From Bifidobacterium biavatii DSM 23969 (GTDB lineage Bacteria; Actinomycetota; Actinomycetes; Actinomycetales; Bifidobacteriaceae), in contig NZ_JGYN01000023.1 of the NCBI RefSeq assembly GCF_000741165.1, positions 45,724 through 109,723 of the forward strand: 64,000 bases of DNA, read 5' to 3'. The position numbers and the translations under genes were made by a program. Of this stretch, positions 44,318 through 53,939 are shown one piece after another. Under the pieces are notes generated by a model. That model worked only from the letters and a program-made list of their open reading frames with translations, was not told the origin of the DNA and did no database searches. Positions within the stretch are counted from its first letter, which is position 1; every line of letters starts with the position of its first letter.

Positions 44318-45775
44318 GTGAAGAAGCAAGCGAGAGAGATTTTCGGGCTGCCCCTGCTGTTTTGGGGATTGTGGCTGGCCCTGCTGATCCTGTGGATGGG
44401 TCGTTTCGTCATTTCGTTTATGTCGATGTATCTGGTCAAGGACCTGCACGTCGATGCGGGCGTGGCCGGCACGATCGTGTCGATGTACGGTTTCGGCGGC
44501 ATTGTCGGATGCCTGTTCGGCGGCTCGCTGTCCGACCGGTTCGGCCGCCAGTCGATGATCATCGGCGGCGAGATAGGCTCGGCCATTATGCTGATCGTGC
44601 TGTCGTTCATCGGCGATCCGTTCGTCATGGGCGCGATGCTGCTTGTCTACGGCGCGATCTCGTCGATCCCGACGCCGGCCGTCGCCGCGTACATCGCCGA
44701 CGTTGTGCCGGTCCGTGCGCAGAAACGCGCGTACACGCTGCAGACGTGGGCCGTGAACTTCGGCTTTGCGATCGGCCCGATCATCGCCAATCAGCTCGTC
44801 AAGATCTCGTACACGCTCATGTTCTACGCGGAGGCCATCATCCTCGTCGTCGCGACGGTCATGCTCGGCACGTTCTTCCACGAGGCGCGCAAGCTCGCCG
44901 AGCACGACGTTGCCTCCCCGTCTCTTGTTATTTCGAGTGACGCGTCTTCTCTTTCTTCTGTCATTTCGAGCGAAGGCGAAGCCGGAGTCGAGAAATCTTC
45001 CCTTGGCCCGACGGTATCGGCTTCGGAAGATCTCTCCGCTTCGCTGTGCTCCGGTCGAGATGACGTGAGCGATCCGCGCTCCGGTCGGGAAGATCGTGAT
45101 GCATCGCGTTCGACTCGAGACGGTGATGCAGCTGCGGTCGCGCCCGAACAGCCGGTGTCGATGATCGCGAACTATCGTCGCGCGCTCGCCGATTGGCCGT
45201 TCATGTCGATGGTCGTGCTCATGTTCGCGTACACGATCGCCTACTTCCAGCTCACCAGCGGCCTGCCGATCGCGCTCACGCAGCTCGGCATGGGCACGGA
45301 CCAGTATTCCGTGCTGCTGACGATCAACGGCGGCATCCTGTGCCTGCTGCAGATCCCGGCGTTGGCTGTGTTCAACCGCATGAGCAACACGCGCGTGCTC
45401 GTGCTCGGCATGCTGATGACGGCCGTCGGCTACGCGTTCCAGATCGGCGCGACCTCGTGGCACGGCTTCGCGATTGCGGCCGTGCTGTGGACGCTCGGCG
45501 AGCTCGGCACGTTCCCGATCGCTGCGACCACGGTCGCCAGTTTGGCGCCGGCCGACGCGCGCGGCACGTATCAGGGCCTGTACAACCTCGTCTGGTCGCT
45601 GTCGAACGGCGCCGCGCCGCTGGTCGGCGGCTGGATCATCGGCGGGTTCGGCAGCCGCACGCTGTGGATCTGCTGCACGATCATGTTCCTGCTCGTCGCC
45701 GCCGGTCTCGCTGCCACCAAGGGCGCCCGCGAACGCGCCGTCGCCCGCAACCTGCGCGAGTCCCTCGCCGGCTGA
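44318..45775 (+). CDS. Major facilitator superfamily transporter with repeat-bearing central loop
   Basis: A 12-helix MFS permease. It begins REIFGLPLLFWGLWLALLIL and shows the loop 2-3 motif GGSLSDRFGRQSMI. The central cytoplasmic loop between helices 6 and 7 is unusually long (about 80 residues, Ser/Asp-rich) because a GTCATTTCGAG palindromic element is inserted in frame at about residues 214-249. The GTG at 44318 is chosen as start, with AAGG upstream; the frame is open further upstream over the rlmB start. The class resembles multidrug or sugar exporters (DHA1-like); substrate unknown. Length 485 residues. Confidence 0.82.
   Translation: MKKQAREIFGLPLLFWGLWLALLILWMGRFVISFMSMYLVKDLHVDAGVAGTIVSMYGFGGIVGCLFGGSLSDRFGRQSMIIGGEIGSAIMLIVLSFIGDPFVMGAMLLVYGAISSIPTPAVAAYIADVVPVRAQKRAYTLQTWAVNFGFAIGPIIANQLVKISYTLMFYAEAIILVVATVMLGTFFHEARKLAEHDVASPSLVISSDASSLSSVISSEGEAGVEKSSLGPTVSASEDLSASLCSGRDDVSDPRSGREDRDASRSTRDGDAAAVAPEQPVSMIANYRRALADWPFMSMVVLMFAYTIAYFQLTSGLPIALTQLGMGTDQYSVLLTINGGILCLLQIPALAVFNRMSNTRVLVLGMLMTAVGYAFQIGATSWHGFAIAAVLWTLGELGTFPIAATTVASLAPADARGTYQGLYNLVWSLSNGAAPLVGGWIIGGFGSRTLWICCTIMFLLVAAGLAATKGARERAVARNLRESLAG
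44959..45065. repeat. GTCATTTCGAG palindromic element, copy B (inside the MFS gene)
   Basis: A 107-bp element starting TGTCATTTCGAGCGAAGG and ending GGTCGAGATGACG, in frame in the loop between helices 6 and 7. A partial copy (GTTATTTCGAGTGACG) lies just upstream and another degraded arm just downstream, suggesting repeated insertion in the same place. Confidence 0.85.
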
Positions 45776-45870
45776 GCCGTGTCCCGCCGTCTGTCGGTCA
45801 ATGACGATCGGCGGATTGGCGGGTCGAACGCGTGGGGGCCGATCGGTTGACAGCGATCGTCGATTGGCGG

Positions 45871-46206
45871 TCAGATCAGGCAGGCCATGGCCAGCTCCAC
45901 CACGGCATCGGTTTCGTCTTGTGGTAGATAGCCCACGAGTTCGGCATTGCGGGCGGTCAGGTCGAGCGATTTCAGCTGCTCGACCTCGGCGAATCCCTCA
46001 ATGTCGAACGTGGATACGGGGTGTACCGCGACGTGCAGCGGATAGCGGTTGTCCGTTGACGTGATCGGGCACACCCATGTCAGATTGCACAGTCGGTTGA
46101 AATTCTCGTTGCTGATCACCAGCAAATAACGTCGCTTGCGTTGCTCGTGGCCCGCGGACGGATCGAGATCCGCGGCGATCACGTCCCCACGCCGATATCC
46201 GTTCAC
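45871..46206 (-). CDS. mazF: MazF-type endoribonuclease toxin
   Basis: A PemK/MazF fold mRNA interferase of 111 residues. The N-terminal YRRGDVIAADLDPSAGHEQRKRRYLLVIS carries the conserved G-D-P and the basic patch with catalytic Arg, followed by WVCPITSTDNRYP with the conserved Thr/Ser-rich loop. The GTG start at 46206 overlaps the antitoxin stop codon as GTGA and has AGGAGG upstream, so toxin translation is coupled to the antitoxin. The cut site is not predictable. Confidence 0.9.
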   Translation of the reverse strand: MNGYRRGDVIAADLDPSAGHEQRKRRYLLVISNENFNRLCNLTWVCPITSTDNRYPLHVAVHPVSTFDIEGFAEVEQLKSLDLTARNAELVGYLPQDETDAVVELAMACLI

Positions 46207-46472
46207 AGGGCCTCCTCTCCGGCCGGTGCTGCGAAACCGTCCTCGCCGGGTGCGTAATCGCCGTCGTATTCGGCGAACAGATGCCGCAGATCCGGTACGC
46301 GATAGCGGCCGATGCTGGTGACGTGCTGTCGCTCGGGCGTGATGACGATGCGATCGTCGTCGACGTCTATGTCGACTTGGCTGCCATCATGCAGTCCCAT
46401 TCGTTCGCGTATGTCCTTGGGGATCCGCACGCCGAGCGCATTGCCCCACTTGTTCACCGTCGCCTTGACCAT
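46203..46472 (-). CDS. mazE: MazE-type antitoxin (AbrB/SpoVT fold)
   Basis: The 89-residue protein starts MVKATVNKWGNALGVRIPKD, the classical MazE/AbrB swapped-hairpin DNA-binding segment, and ends in an acidic tail (FAEYDGDYAPGEDGF) that fits the toxin groove. The ATG at 46472 has GGGAGG four bases upstream. The frame stays open upstream to 46904 but without family support. A 17-bp palindrome overlapping a -10 box lies directly upstream and is a likely autoregulatory operator. Confidence 0.88.
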   Translation of the reverse strand: MVKATVNKWGNALGVRIPKDIRERMGLHDGSQVDIDVDDDRIVITPERQHVTSIGRYRVPDLRHLFAEYDGDYAPGEDGFAAPAGEEAL

Positions 46473-46488
46473 AGCGCCTCCCTGATTA

Positions 46489-46505
46489 GATATACAAAGT
46501 ATATC
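46489..46505 (-). promoter_or_regulatory. mazEF operator-promoter palindrome
   Basis: GATATACAAAGTATATC is a 17-bp perfect palindrome around a 3-base centre, 17 bases before the mazE start. On the minus strand it contains TATACT, an ideal -10 box, so MazE-MazF binding would block the promoter. Confidence 0.75.
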
Positions 46506-47028
46506 CTCTTGGATCGGTGGAGGTGGTGCCGTCGCCGTGCCGTCCATGGCGTTCCTTTCTTGGAGCTGGTTGTCGATCTGACCATCATCGGCAACGTGCG
46601 CATTACCTGCAAGCCAAACCGGGGTATGTGGTCGAAAGGTCCGGGAAACTTGGTGTGAAACGTGGGACGATGCCGTTGGATCGCGTGACAAGCGGCTCGA
46701 ATCGTGTGATTCGAGCCATTCGGTGCTTGAGTTATCCGCATTCGGCGTGTCTATCCACAACCGAGCCCGACCACCGGGGCGGCGAGCGGACGACGGGCCG
46801 CAACGTAGGCAAAGTCTCTGACACACCGGCGAAAACGTTGGGAATTGGGCACTGCGGCGGGTTTTGTTACGCGCACGGTTGAGCGGTGTATGGAATAATG
46901 GCATCCGTACGCATCGGCCGCATACGCGCCGGTGCCCATAACCGCGCAGTCTTGCCGCGGCAGCCGGGGGAGAAAACCTGGCGTCTGCGAGGACTGACTA
47001 CTCCGCGGCTATACCAAGGAGAATCACC
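46506..47028. other. Intergenic region between mazE and the P-type ATPase gene
   Basis: About 520 bp separate the divergent genes. No convincing coding frame, RNA or repeat is seen. AAGGAG precedes the ATPase ATG at 47029. The frame upstream of mazE stays open but does not resemble coding sequence. Confidence 0.6.
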
Positions 47029-50022
47029 ATGGTTGATCGCCAGAAAGATCAATCCAAGGCGTCCGCGCTGACTGAGGACGCCGTCCAGTCAGAGGAAGTG
47101 CGCGCCCAGCAGGCGCTGCTCAACGACACCGACCCGTCGCTGACCGATGCGAGCGAGGTCGCCAAGGCGCTGAACGTCGACATCGCAACCGGCCTGAGCT
47201 CGGCCGAAGCCAAGCGCCGCCTCGAGAAGTTCGGCCCGAACCAGCTGGCCAGCGCGCCGCCGGTGCCGAAGTGGAAGAAGTTCCTCGCGCAGTTCGAGGA
47301 TCCGCTGGTCTACCTGCTGCTCGTCGCCACCGCGATTTCGGTGGTCGCATGGTTCATCGAACGTGCCAACACGCCGGGAGGCGGCGAACCGGTGCCGTTT
47401 GACGCGCTCGTCATCGTGCTCATCCTGATCGTCAACGCCGTCCTCGGCTACATTCAGGAAGCTCGCGCCGAGCAGGCCGTCGCCGCGCTCGCGCAGATGA
47501 CCGCGCCGCAGACAGCCGTCCTGCGCGACGGCAAGGTCGTGCACATCAACACCACCGACGTCGTTCCCGGCGACATTGTCGTGCTCGGCGAAGGCGACAC
47601 CGTCTCCGCCGACGGCCGACTGTTCGCCGCCGCGTCCCTGCGCATCGCCGAGGCGTCGCTGACCGGCGAATCCGTCCCGGTCGGCAAGAAGCCGGAAACG
47701 CTCGCCGAAGCCAAGGCGCTCGGCGACCGCTCGAACATGATCTTCAACGGTACGTCCGTCACGCAGGGCACCGGCCGCGCGATTGTCACCGGCACCGGCA
47801 TGAACACGCAGGTCGGCAAGATCGCCGACATGCTCGCCGCTACCGACGACGAAGCCACCCCGCTGCAGAAGGAGATGGCGCACGTTTCCAAGATCCTTGG
47901 CCTCGCGGTGTGCATCATCGCCGTGGTCGTGCTCGCCGCGCTCGCGCTCACGCAGGGCTTCCACTCGGTGCACGACATCATTGACTCGCTGCTGCTGGCC
48001 GTCTCGCTGGCCGTCGCCGCCGTGCCGGAAGGTCTGGCCGCGATTCTGACCGTTGTGCTCGCGCTCGGCGTGCAGCGCATGGCCAAGCACAACGCGATCG
48101 TCAAGAAGCTGTCTTCCGTGGAAACGCTCGGTTCCGCGTCCGTGATCTGCTCCGACAAGACCGGTACGCTCACCCGCAACGAAATGACCGTCGAGCGTGT
48201 GGTCACGCCGAGCGGCGAAGTGCAGATCACCGGCACCGGCTACGCGCCGGAAGGCCGCATGGTGATGGTCGGCGGCGGCGATCTGGCCGTTCCATCGGCC
48301 GTCGAAGCCGAAGTCATGGCGACGCTCGGCGCGGGCACACTCGCGAACGACGGCGACCTGCGCGAAAGCGACTCCAAGCCCGGTACGTGGGAGGCGATCG
48401 GCGATCCGACCGAAGTCTCGCTCATCGTCGCCGCACGCAAGGTGCACGCCGACCGCAAGTACGCGAGCTTCGAGCGCGTGGCCGAAGTGCCGTTCACATC
48501 CGAACGCAAGCGCATGGCGATCGTCGCCAAGGACAACGCCAACGCCGGCAACCTGACCGTGTTCGCGAAGGGCGCACCGGACGTGCTGCTCGCGTACTGC
48601 ACGCGCATCGCCGTGGGCGGCGCGGTCCGTCCGCTCACCGAAGGCGACCGCCAGACGATCCTCGCGACCGTCGAGAAGCTGTCCGGCGAGGCGTACCGCA
48701 CGCTGGGCGAGGCATACCGTCCGCTCGGCGTCTCCTCGCTGACCGACGTCCCCGGCATCGTGACGAACTCGGCCGGTCAGATCACCGACATCTCCGAACA
48801 GTCCGACGTGATCGAATCCGATCTGATCTGGGCCGGCATGGTCGGCATCATCGACCCGCCGCGCACCGAGGTTCGCGATTCCGTGGCCGAAGCGCACCGC
48901 GCCGGCATCCGCACTGTCATGATCACCGGCGACCACCCGCTGACTGCAGCGCGCATCGCCTCCGATCTGGGCATCATCGAGAAGGGCGGCAAGGCGCTCA
49001 CCGGCGACCAGCTCGACGCGATGGACGAGAAGGCGCTCGACAAGGCGACATCCGAAGTCTCCGTGTACGCGCGCGTTGCGCCCGAGCACAAGCTCAAGAT
49101 CGTCGAATCGCTGCAGCGCCAGGGCAACATCGCCGCCATGACCGGCGACGGCGTGAACGACGCGCCGGCCGTCAAGTCCGCCGACATCGGCGTGGCCATG
49201 GGCATCACCGGCACCGAAGTCACCAAGGAATCCGCGAAGATGATCCTCGCGGACGACAACTTCTCCACCATCGTCGCCGCCGTGCGCGAAGGCCGCGTGA
49301 TCTTCGACAACATCCGCAAGTTCCTGCGCTACCTGCTCAGCTCCAACGTGGGCGAGGTGTTCACCGTGTTCGGCGGCGTCATGCTCGCCGGCGTGCTCGG
49401 CATCACCCAGCCCGGCAGCGAGGGCGTGACCGTGCCGCTGCTCGCCACGCAGCTGCTGTGGATCAACCTGCTCACCGACGCGGCGCCGGCGCTCGCAATG
49501 GGCGTCGACCCGCAGACCGACGACGTGATGGCCCGCAAGCCGCGCAAGCTCACCGATCGCGTGATCGACAAGGACATGTGGATCGACATCGCGTTCATCG
49601 GCATCATCATGGCCGCGGTGACGCTGATCGGCATGGACATGCACCTCGCGGGCGGCCTGTTCACTGACCGCTCGGTGGACGCGCTCGGCCACGACGCGCA
49701 GATGACCGAGGCCCGCACGATGGGCTTCACGATCCTCGTGTTCGCGCAGCTGTTCAACGCGCTCGCCTCGCGTTCCGCACGCCAGTCCGCGTTCGTGGGC
49801 CTGTTCAGCAACAAGTGGCTGTGGGGTGCGATCGGCATCTCGATCCTGCTGCAGGTTGTGGTGATCTACGTGCCGTTCCTCAACGACGCGTTCGGTACCA
49901 CGCCGCTCGGCTTCACCGCGTGGATCGAGTGCATCGGTCTCGCCGCGATCGTGCTCGTGGCCTCCGAAATCTACAAGGCCATCATGCGCGCCATCGACAA
50001 GCGCCGCGGCGTGACCGTGTGA
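47029..50022 (+). CDS. P-type cation-transporting ATPase (P2A, Ca2+-like)
   Basis: A 997-residue P-type pump. In order: actuator motif EASLTGESVPVGKK, membrane helix 4 with AAVPEGLAAILTVVLALG (the PEGL form of P2-type cation pumps), phosphorylation site CSDKTGTLTRNEM with Asp376, nucleotide-binding region AKGAPDVLLAYC, hinge MITGDHPLTAARIASDLGI and MTGDGVNDAPAVKSADIGVAMG, and C-terminal helices with LLWINLLTDAAPALAMGVDP. This set fits the Ca2+/Mn2+ or cation-efflux P2A group. AAGGAG precedes the ATG, and an intrinsic hairpin follows. The ion cannot be fixed from sequence alone. Confidence 0.92.
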   Translation: MVDRQKDQSKASALTEDAVQSEEVRAQQALLNDTDPSLTDASEVAKALNVDIATGLSSAEAKRRLEKFGPNQLASAPPVPKWKKFLAQFEDPLVYLLLVATAISVVAWFIERANTPGGGEPVPFDALVIVLILIVNAVLGYIQEARAEQAVAALAQMTAPQTAVLRDGKVVHINTTDVVPGDIVVLGEGDTVSADGRLFAAASLRIAEASLTGESVPVGKKPETLAEAKALGDRSNMIFNGTSVTQGTGRAIVTGTGMNTQVGKIADMLAATDDEATPLQKEMAHVSKILGLAVCIIAVVVLAALALTQGFHSVHDIIDSLLLAVSLAVAAVPEGLAAILTVVLALGVQRMAKHNAIVKKLSSVETLGSASVICSDKTGTLTRNEMTVERVVTPSGEVQITGTGYAPEGRMVMVGGGDLAVPSAVEAEVMATLGAGTLANDGDLRESDSKPGTWEAIGDPTEVSLIVAARKVHADRKYASFERVAEVPFTSERKRMAIVAKDNANAGNLTVFAKGAPDVLLAYCTRIAVGGAVRPLTEGDRQTILATVEKLSGEAYRTLGEAYRPLGVSSLTDVPGIVTNSAGQITDISEQSDVIESDLIWAGMVGIIDPPRTEVRDSVAEAHRAGIRTVMITGDHPLTAARIASDLGIIEKGGKALTGDQLDAMDEKALDKATSEVSVYARVAPEHKLKIVESLQRQGNIAAMTGDGVNDAPAVKSADIGVAMGITGTEVTKESAKMILADDNFSTIVAAVREGRVIFDNIRKFLRYLLSSNVGEVFTVFGGVMLAGVLGITQPGSEGVTVPLLATQLLWINLLTDAAPALAMGVDPQTDDVMARKPRKLTDRVIDKDMWIDIAFIGIIMAAVTLIGMDMHLAGGLFTDRSVDALGHDAQMTEARTMGFTILVFAQLFNALASRSARQSAFVGLFSNKWLWGAIGISILLQVVVIYVPFLNDAFGTTPLGFTAWIECIGLAAIVLVASEIYKAIMRAIDKRRGVTV

Positions 50023-50057
50023 TTGACGGCGACGGCTCATAACCGCCCATAATCCAC

Positions 50058-50083
50058 AAAGAGGCTCCCTCGGGGAGCCTCTT
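50058..50083 (+). terminator. Terminator after the P-type ATPase gene
   Basis: AAGAGGCTCC and GGAGCCTCTT form a 10-bp stem with a 5-base loop, 36 bases past the stop codon. The tail is CTCGTATAT, only weakly T-rich. The A-run on the left also lets it serve the convergent dcd gene. Confidence 0.8.
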
Positions 50084-50144
50084 CTCGTATATGCATGTTT
50101 CTTGGATCGGATCAGAATGGCCTCATCCGGAGGCGGAGACCTCG

Positions 50145-50726
50145 TCAGTCGCTCACGTCGGCCTTGTAGAAGTTGACGTAGGAGCGGCTCGGGGTCGGGC
50201 CGCGCTGGCCCTGATAGTGCGAGCCGGTGCCCTTGGAGCCGTACGGATGCTCGGCCGGCGAGCTGAGCTGGAAGAAGCACATCTGACCGATCTTCATGCC
50301 CGGCCACAGCTTGACCGGCAGCGTCGACACATTGCTCAGTTCCAGCGTGATATGCCCCTCAAAACCCGGGTCAATGAAACCGGCGGTCGAATGCGTGAGA
50401 ATGCCGAGACGGCCGAGCGAGCTCTTGCCCTCGAGTCGCGCGGCGATCGTCGCGTCGAGCTTGACGTACTCCCACGTCGAGCCGAGCGCGAACTCGCCCG
50501 GGTGCAGGATCCACGGTTCGTCCGGCGCGACCTCGAACTGCTCGGTCAGCGCGCCCTGATTCTCGGCCGGATCGACGTACGTGTACGCATGATTGTTGAA
50601 CAGGCGGAAGTAACGGTCGAGACGCACGTCGATCGACGCGGGCTGCACCATCTCGGGAGTCCACGGATCAAGCGAGATGTGACCGTCTTCCTTGGCGGCG
50701 AGAATATCGCGATCGGACAGCAGCAT
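50145..50726 (-). CDS. dcd: dCTP deaminase
   Basis: Dcd converts dCTP to dUTP (or directly to dUMP in the bifunctional form) to supply thymidylate. The trimeric dUTPase-like fold shows [30 protein letters not shown], the catalytic [35 protein letters not shown], and a C-terminal [13 protein letters not shown] nucleotide-binding tail. The residues needed for both deamination and pyrophosphate release appear to be present, so a dUMP-forming enzyme is possible as in Mycobacterium. Length 193 residues. The ATG at 50726 has AAGGAG five bases upstream. Confidence 0.95.
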   Translation of the reverse strand: MLLSDRDILAAKEDGHISLDPWTPEMVQPASIDVRLDRYFRLFNNHAYTYVDPAENQGALTEQFEVAPDEPWILHPGEFALGSTWEYVKLDATIAARLEGKSSLGRLGILTHSTAGFIDPGFEGHITLELSNVSTLPVKLWPGMKIGQMCFFQLSSPAEHPYGSKGTGSHYQGQRGPTPSRSYVNFYKADVSD

Positions 50727-50874
50727 GGCAACTCCTTGGCTCGGCGTTCGGAAACGCGTTCACGGAACAAATAACTGCACCCCAGTCTAGCGGCGGGCCT
50801 CTCGCGGCGCGACCCGCGGCCGACCCGCGCGACACGGGCGATATATTCAACCCACACAATTCCGCGCCAAAACT

Positions 50875-51041
50875 TTCAGCTTGTTCTCAGACAACCACAT
50901 CATTGTGCCCAGCAATCGGTGGTTCCATAATAACTGTCAGCAAGAGCTGAACAGGAACGGCAGCAGTTCCCGACAATTGAACCCCTTTCTTCTTCTCTCT
51001 CCTTTCTCTCCCCGGCGGACACCCCGCCGGGGTTTCTTTTT
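50875..51041 (+). ncRNA. Candidate small RNA ending in a strong terminator
   Basis: Between dcd and the esterase (50727-51094) there is a strong intrinsic terminator: CCCCGGCGG and CCGCCGGGG (51010-51032) followed by TTTCTTTTT. No plus-strand gene precedes it. Upstream are TTCAGCT (50875) pairing with AGCTGAA (50945), a GGAAC/GTTCC hairpin, and TATATT near 50852 as a possible -10 box. Together these suggest a short untranslated RNA. No known RNA class is recognised. Confidence 0.45.
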
Positions 51042-51094
51042 GCCCGTTGAACCATGTACCCCACAAACCCCGCCCGTCGCGTATATTGGGGCGC

Positions 51095-51841
51095 ATGAGC
51101 GAAGACGCAACATACGGCGAACACGGCGCGCCCGCCAACCCCGAGCCGCCGGCCATCACGCACGTGCAATACTCGCGCGGCGGGGGAGAGGCCGCGCCCA
51201 CCCGGCCCATGTTCCTGTGCCTGCACGGCTGGGGCTCCAACGAGGAGGACCTTGCCGACATCATGCGCTACATCGCGCCGTACAACGACTACGCGTCCCT
51301 GCGCGCGCCGATCGTATTGCAGGAGCGACGCGAACGCGGCGACGGCCTGCCCGCCATCGCCGGCGCATACTCGTGGTTCACCGGCAAGACCCTGTCCGGC
51401 GACGATCTCGACCGCGAAGCGTACGCGGCCGCCCGCGCGATCGACCGCTGGGTCGACGACAACATCCCACTCGAACGCGACGTCGTGCCGATCGGCTTCT
51501 CACAGGGCGGCCTGCTGGCCGTGCACCTGCTGCGCATCCATCCCGAGCGCTACCGTGCGGCGATCAGCCTGTCCGGCACGCTCGCGCCCGGCAACGTGCC
51601 CGGCACCGCCCCGGCCGACGATCGTCTCGCCGACTACGAGACGCCCGTGTTCTACGTGTATGGCAAGAACGATCAGGTCGTGCCCAAGTATGAGCTGTTC
51701 GCCGCCGCCGCGTGGCTGGAGGAGCACACGTGGCTGACGACGAAAAGCTACCACGGTCTCGGCCACGAGGTGAGCATGGACGAATTCGCCGACCTGCGCC
51801 AGTGGCTGCTGCTGCACGACCTGTCGTCCGGCGTGCTGTAA
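51095..51841 (+). CDS. Alpha/beta hydrolase (carboxylesterase/phospholipase family)
   Basis: A 248-residue alpha/beta hydrolase of the serine-esterase group. LCLHGWGSNEEDLADIM marks the oxyanion region, the nucleophile elbow is GFSQGGLLAVH, the acid lies in FYVYGKNDQVVPKYE (Asp after the beta strand), and the catalytic His is in HGLGHEVSMDEF. The triad is complete. The natural substrate is unknown. TATATT ends seven bases before the ATG at 51095, so the gene is probably leaderless; the frame is open upstream to 51047 but crosses the terminator. Confidence 0.85.
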   Translation: MSEDATYGEHGAPANPEPPAITHVQYSRGGGEAAPTRPMFLCLHGWGSNEEDLADIMRYIAPYNDYASLRAPIVLQERRERGDGLPAIAGAYSWFTGKTLSGDDLDREAYAAARAIDRWVDDNIPLERDVVPIGFSQGGLLAVHLLRIHPERYRAAISLSGTLAPGNVPGTAPADDRLADYETPVFYVYGKNDQVVPKYELFAAAAWLEEHTWLTTKSYHGLGHEVSMDEFADLRQWLLLHDLSSGVL

Positions 51842-51863
51842 ATACGCACGCCAGTGAGACGGG

Positions 51864-53939
51864 CTACAGGCTCGAATCCGCGTCCACGCTCATCACGTAC
51901 ACGTTGCGGCGCAGCGTCTTCGCCTGCGCGCGCGTGATCTCGCCCGCCTCGACCATGTCCTGGATCACGCCGAGCTCGATGCCGTAGCTTTCGCGCTTCA
52001 CGTCCTCCGCCATGCCGATCGTCTTCGCACTGCCGGTCATGTTCGGCCGCGCGCGCAGCGCCGACTCAGCGCGACGATAGTCGAGCAGCAGCGCCGAGCA
52101 ATGCTCCGTGTTGTACGTGTCGCGCGTCATCTCCTCGTACAGCCGGTCGATCACGTGCTCGAACGCGGCCAGCTGCACCATGCGGGTGTGCGCGAAGATC
52201 TCGTCGTCGCTGATCAGCGGCGTGGTGCGGCGGATGCGGCTCGACGTGCGCCGGATCAGCGTGAGCGTGCGGCGCTGCAGCGCGCGCATGCGGCCGCGGA
52301 TCTGCCACATGGCCCGGCCCGAGTTGCGGTCGGTGGAAATGTGGCGCAGCGAGTTCATGATCTGGTCGAGCAGGCGCTCGCACGCTTCGATTTCCAGATC
52401 GCGGTTCGCCTGTGTGCCTTCCTTGCTGCGCTTCGTGTCGATCAGACGTTGCTTGACGTAGTCCTTCTCCCAGTTGAGCGCGTCGATCTGCAGCTGCGCG
52501 TAGCCCTGCGGGTCGAGCTCGCCGGTGCGCTGCTTGAGTCGCGTGATGCGCTTCGTGTACGAGTCGATCACCATGAGCACGGCGCGGCGGTTCTCGTTCG
52601 TCACACGGCCGGTGAGTTCCTCGACGGTGCGGCGCAGCACTTCGATCGTGACTTCGGTCATTTCCAGCGACGCGTCGCCGCCGCGGTTCGGCGCGATCGC
52701 GGGCAGCAGGAAGTTCGCGAGCAGCAGCGTCACGATGATCACGCCGGATGCGATGAAGATCAGCTCGTCGCGCATCGGGAACCAGCGTCCGCCGGAGATC
52801 GCGTACGGGATCGTGAACATCAGCGACAGCGTGATCGTGCCCTTCGCGCCGCCGAACGTCATGACCGCGGCCGAACGCCAACGTTCCGGCGTCATGTGGC
52901 GGCGGTGGCCGGTGGTCGTGTCGCGCGCGAGGCGCAGCATGGCCGACACCCAGATGAACCGCATGACGATCACGACGAGCGACACGAGCAGGATCACCAT
53001 GATGAGCAGCATGTTGCTCACGCCCGGATCCTCCCAGCTGTTGCCCATCGCGCCGGGCAGCAGCATGCCGAGCAGTATGAACACGGCGCCGTTGAGCGTG
53101 AACGAGAGCACGCCCCACACGCTGTTCGACACGATGTTCGTGCGCGCCACGTTCGGGCCGACGCCCGTACGGTCGAAGCGGATGAACAGGCCGGACGCGA
53201 CGACCGACAGAATGCCGGACACGTGCGCGATGTCCTCGGCGGCCAAGTACAGCAGGAACGGCAGGAACAGTTCCATGAGGATGCGCGTGGTGGTGGTCTC
53301 CCAGCCGAGCGAGCGGATCGTTTCGAACAGCCAGTTGGCGATCAGGCCGATCGCAAGGCCGAACAGCGCGCCGCCGATGAACGAGACGACGAATTCGCCG
53401 GCCGCCTCGCCGACCTCGAACTGTCCGGTGACGGCCGCGGCGATGGCGAACTGGAAGCCGACGATGCCGGACGCGTCGTTGAACAATGATTCGCCTTTGA
53501 GCACGCCCATCTGGCGTTGCGTCAGCGCTGCCTCTTTGCCGAGCGACGATACGGCGACCGCGTCGGTCGGGCCGAGCGCCGCGCCGAGTGCGAGACCTGC
53601 GGCCAATGGGATGGCCGGCCAGATCGCGTGCAAGATCACGCCGACGGCGATCATGGTCGCGATCGCAAGCCCGATGGCCAGCGACAGCGACAGTTTGAGC
53701 GTTTTCAGCAGACTCGATTTGTCGATTTCGTGCGCTTCGAGGTACAGCAGCGGCGCGATGAACAGGACCATGAACAGTTCAGGGTCGAGCTCGACGTTGG
53801 GGAAAAACGGCAGTTGCGAGGCGATGGCGCCGAGCGCGATCTGCACGAGCGGCGTGGACACTTTCGGAATGAATCGGCTGATGAACGAGGACAGCACCAC
53901 CGCCGCAATGATGCATAGGATGAGCTGAAATACCGCCAC
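51864..53939 (-). CDS. CPA1-family Na+/H+ antiporter
   Basis: Residues 1 to about 410 form the antiporter membrane domain. The ion-binding motif GPTDAVAVSSLGKEAAL and the ND motif KGESLFNDASGIVGFQ define the NhaP/CPA1 type. The remaining 280 residues are a charged cytoplasmic region with coiled-coil character (YTKRITRLKQRTGELDPQGY and following helices), probably regulatory. Total length 691. The GTG at 53939 has GGAGG seven bases upstream. It converges on the esterase gene with 22 bases between them. The role is pH and sodium homeostasis. Confidence 0.92.
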   Translation of the reverse strand: MAVFQLILCIIAAVVLSSFISRFIPKVSTPLVQIALGAIASQLPFFPNVELDPELFMVLFIAPLLYLEAHEIDKSSLLKTLKLSLSLAIGLAIATMIAVGVILHAIWPAIPLAAGLALGAALGPTDAVAVSSLGKEAALTQRQMGVLKGESLFNDASGIVGFQFAIAAAVTGQFEVGEAAGEFVVSFIGGALFGLAIGLIANWLFETIRSLGWETTTTRILMELFLPFLLYLAAEDIAHVSGILSVVASGLFIRFDRTGVGPNVARTNIVSNSVWGVLSFTLNGAVFILLGMLLPGAMGNSWEDPGVSNMLLIMVILLVSLVVIVMRFIWVSAMLRLARDTTTGHRRHMTPERWRSAAVMTFGGAKGTITLSLMFTIPYAISGGRWFPMRDELIFIASGVIIVTLLLANFLLPAIAPNRGGDASLEMTEVTIEVLRRTVEELTGRVTNENRRAVLMVIDSYTKRITRLKQRTGELDPQGYAQLQIDALNWEKDYVKQRLIDTKRSKEGTQANRDLEIEACERLLDQIMNSLRHISTDRNSGRAMWQIRGRMRALQRRTLTLIRRTSSRIRRTTPLISDDEIFAHTRMVQLAAFEHVIDRLYEEMTRDTYNTEHCSALLLDYRRAESALRARPNMTGSAKTIGMAEDVKRESYGIELGVIQDMVEAGEITRAQAKTLRRNVYVMSVDADSSL

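Noticed and set aside
47089..50307. A 1072-residue minus-strand frame opposite the P-type ATPase gene
   Set aside because: The plus-strand frame has a complete set of P-type ATPase motifs; the antisense translation is His/Arg-rich low-complexity sequence.
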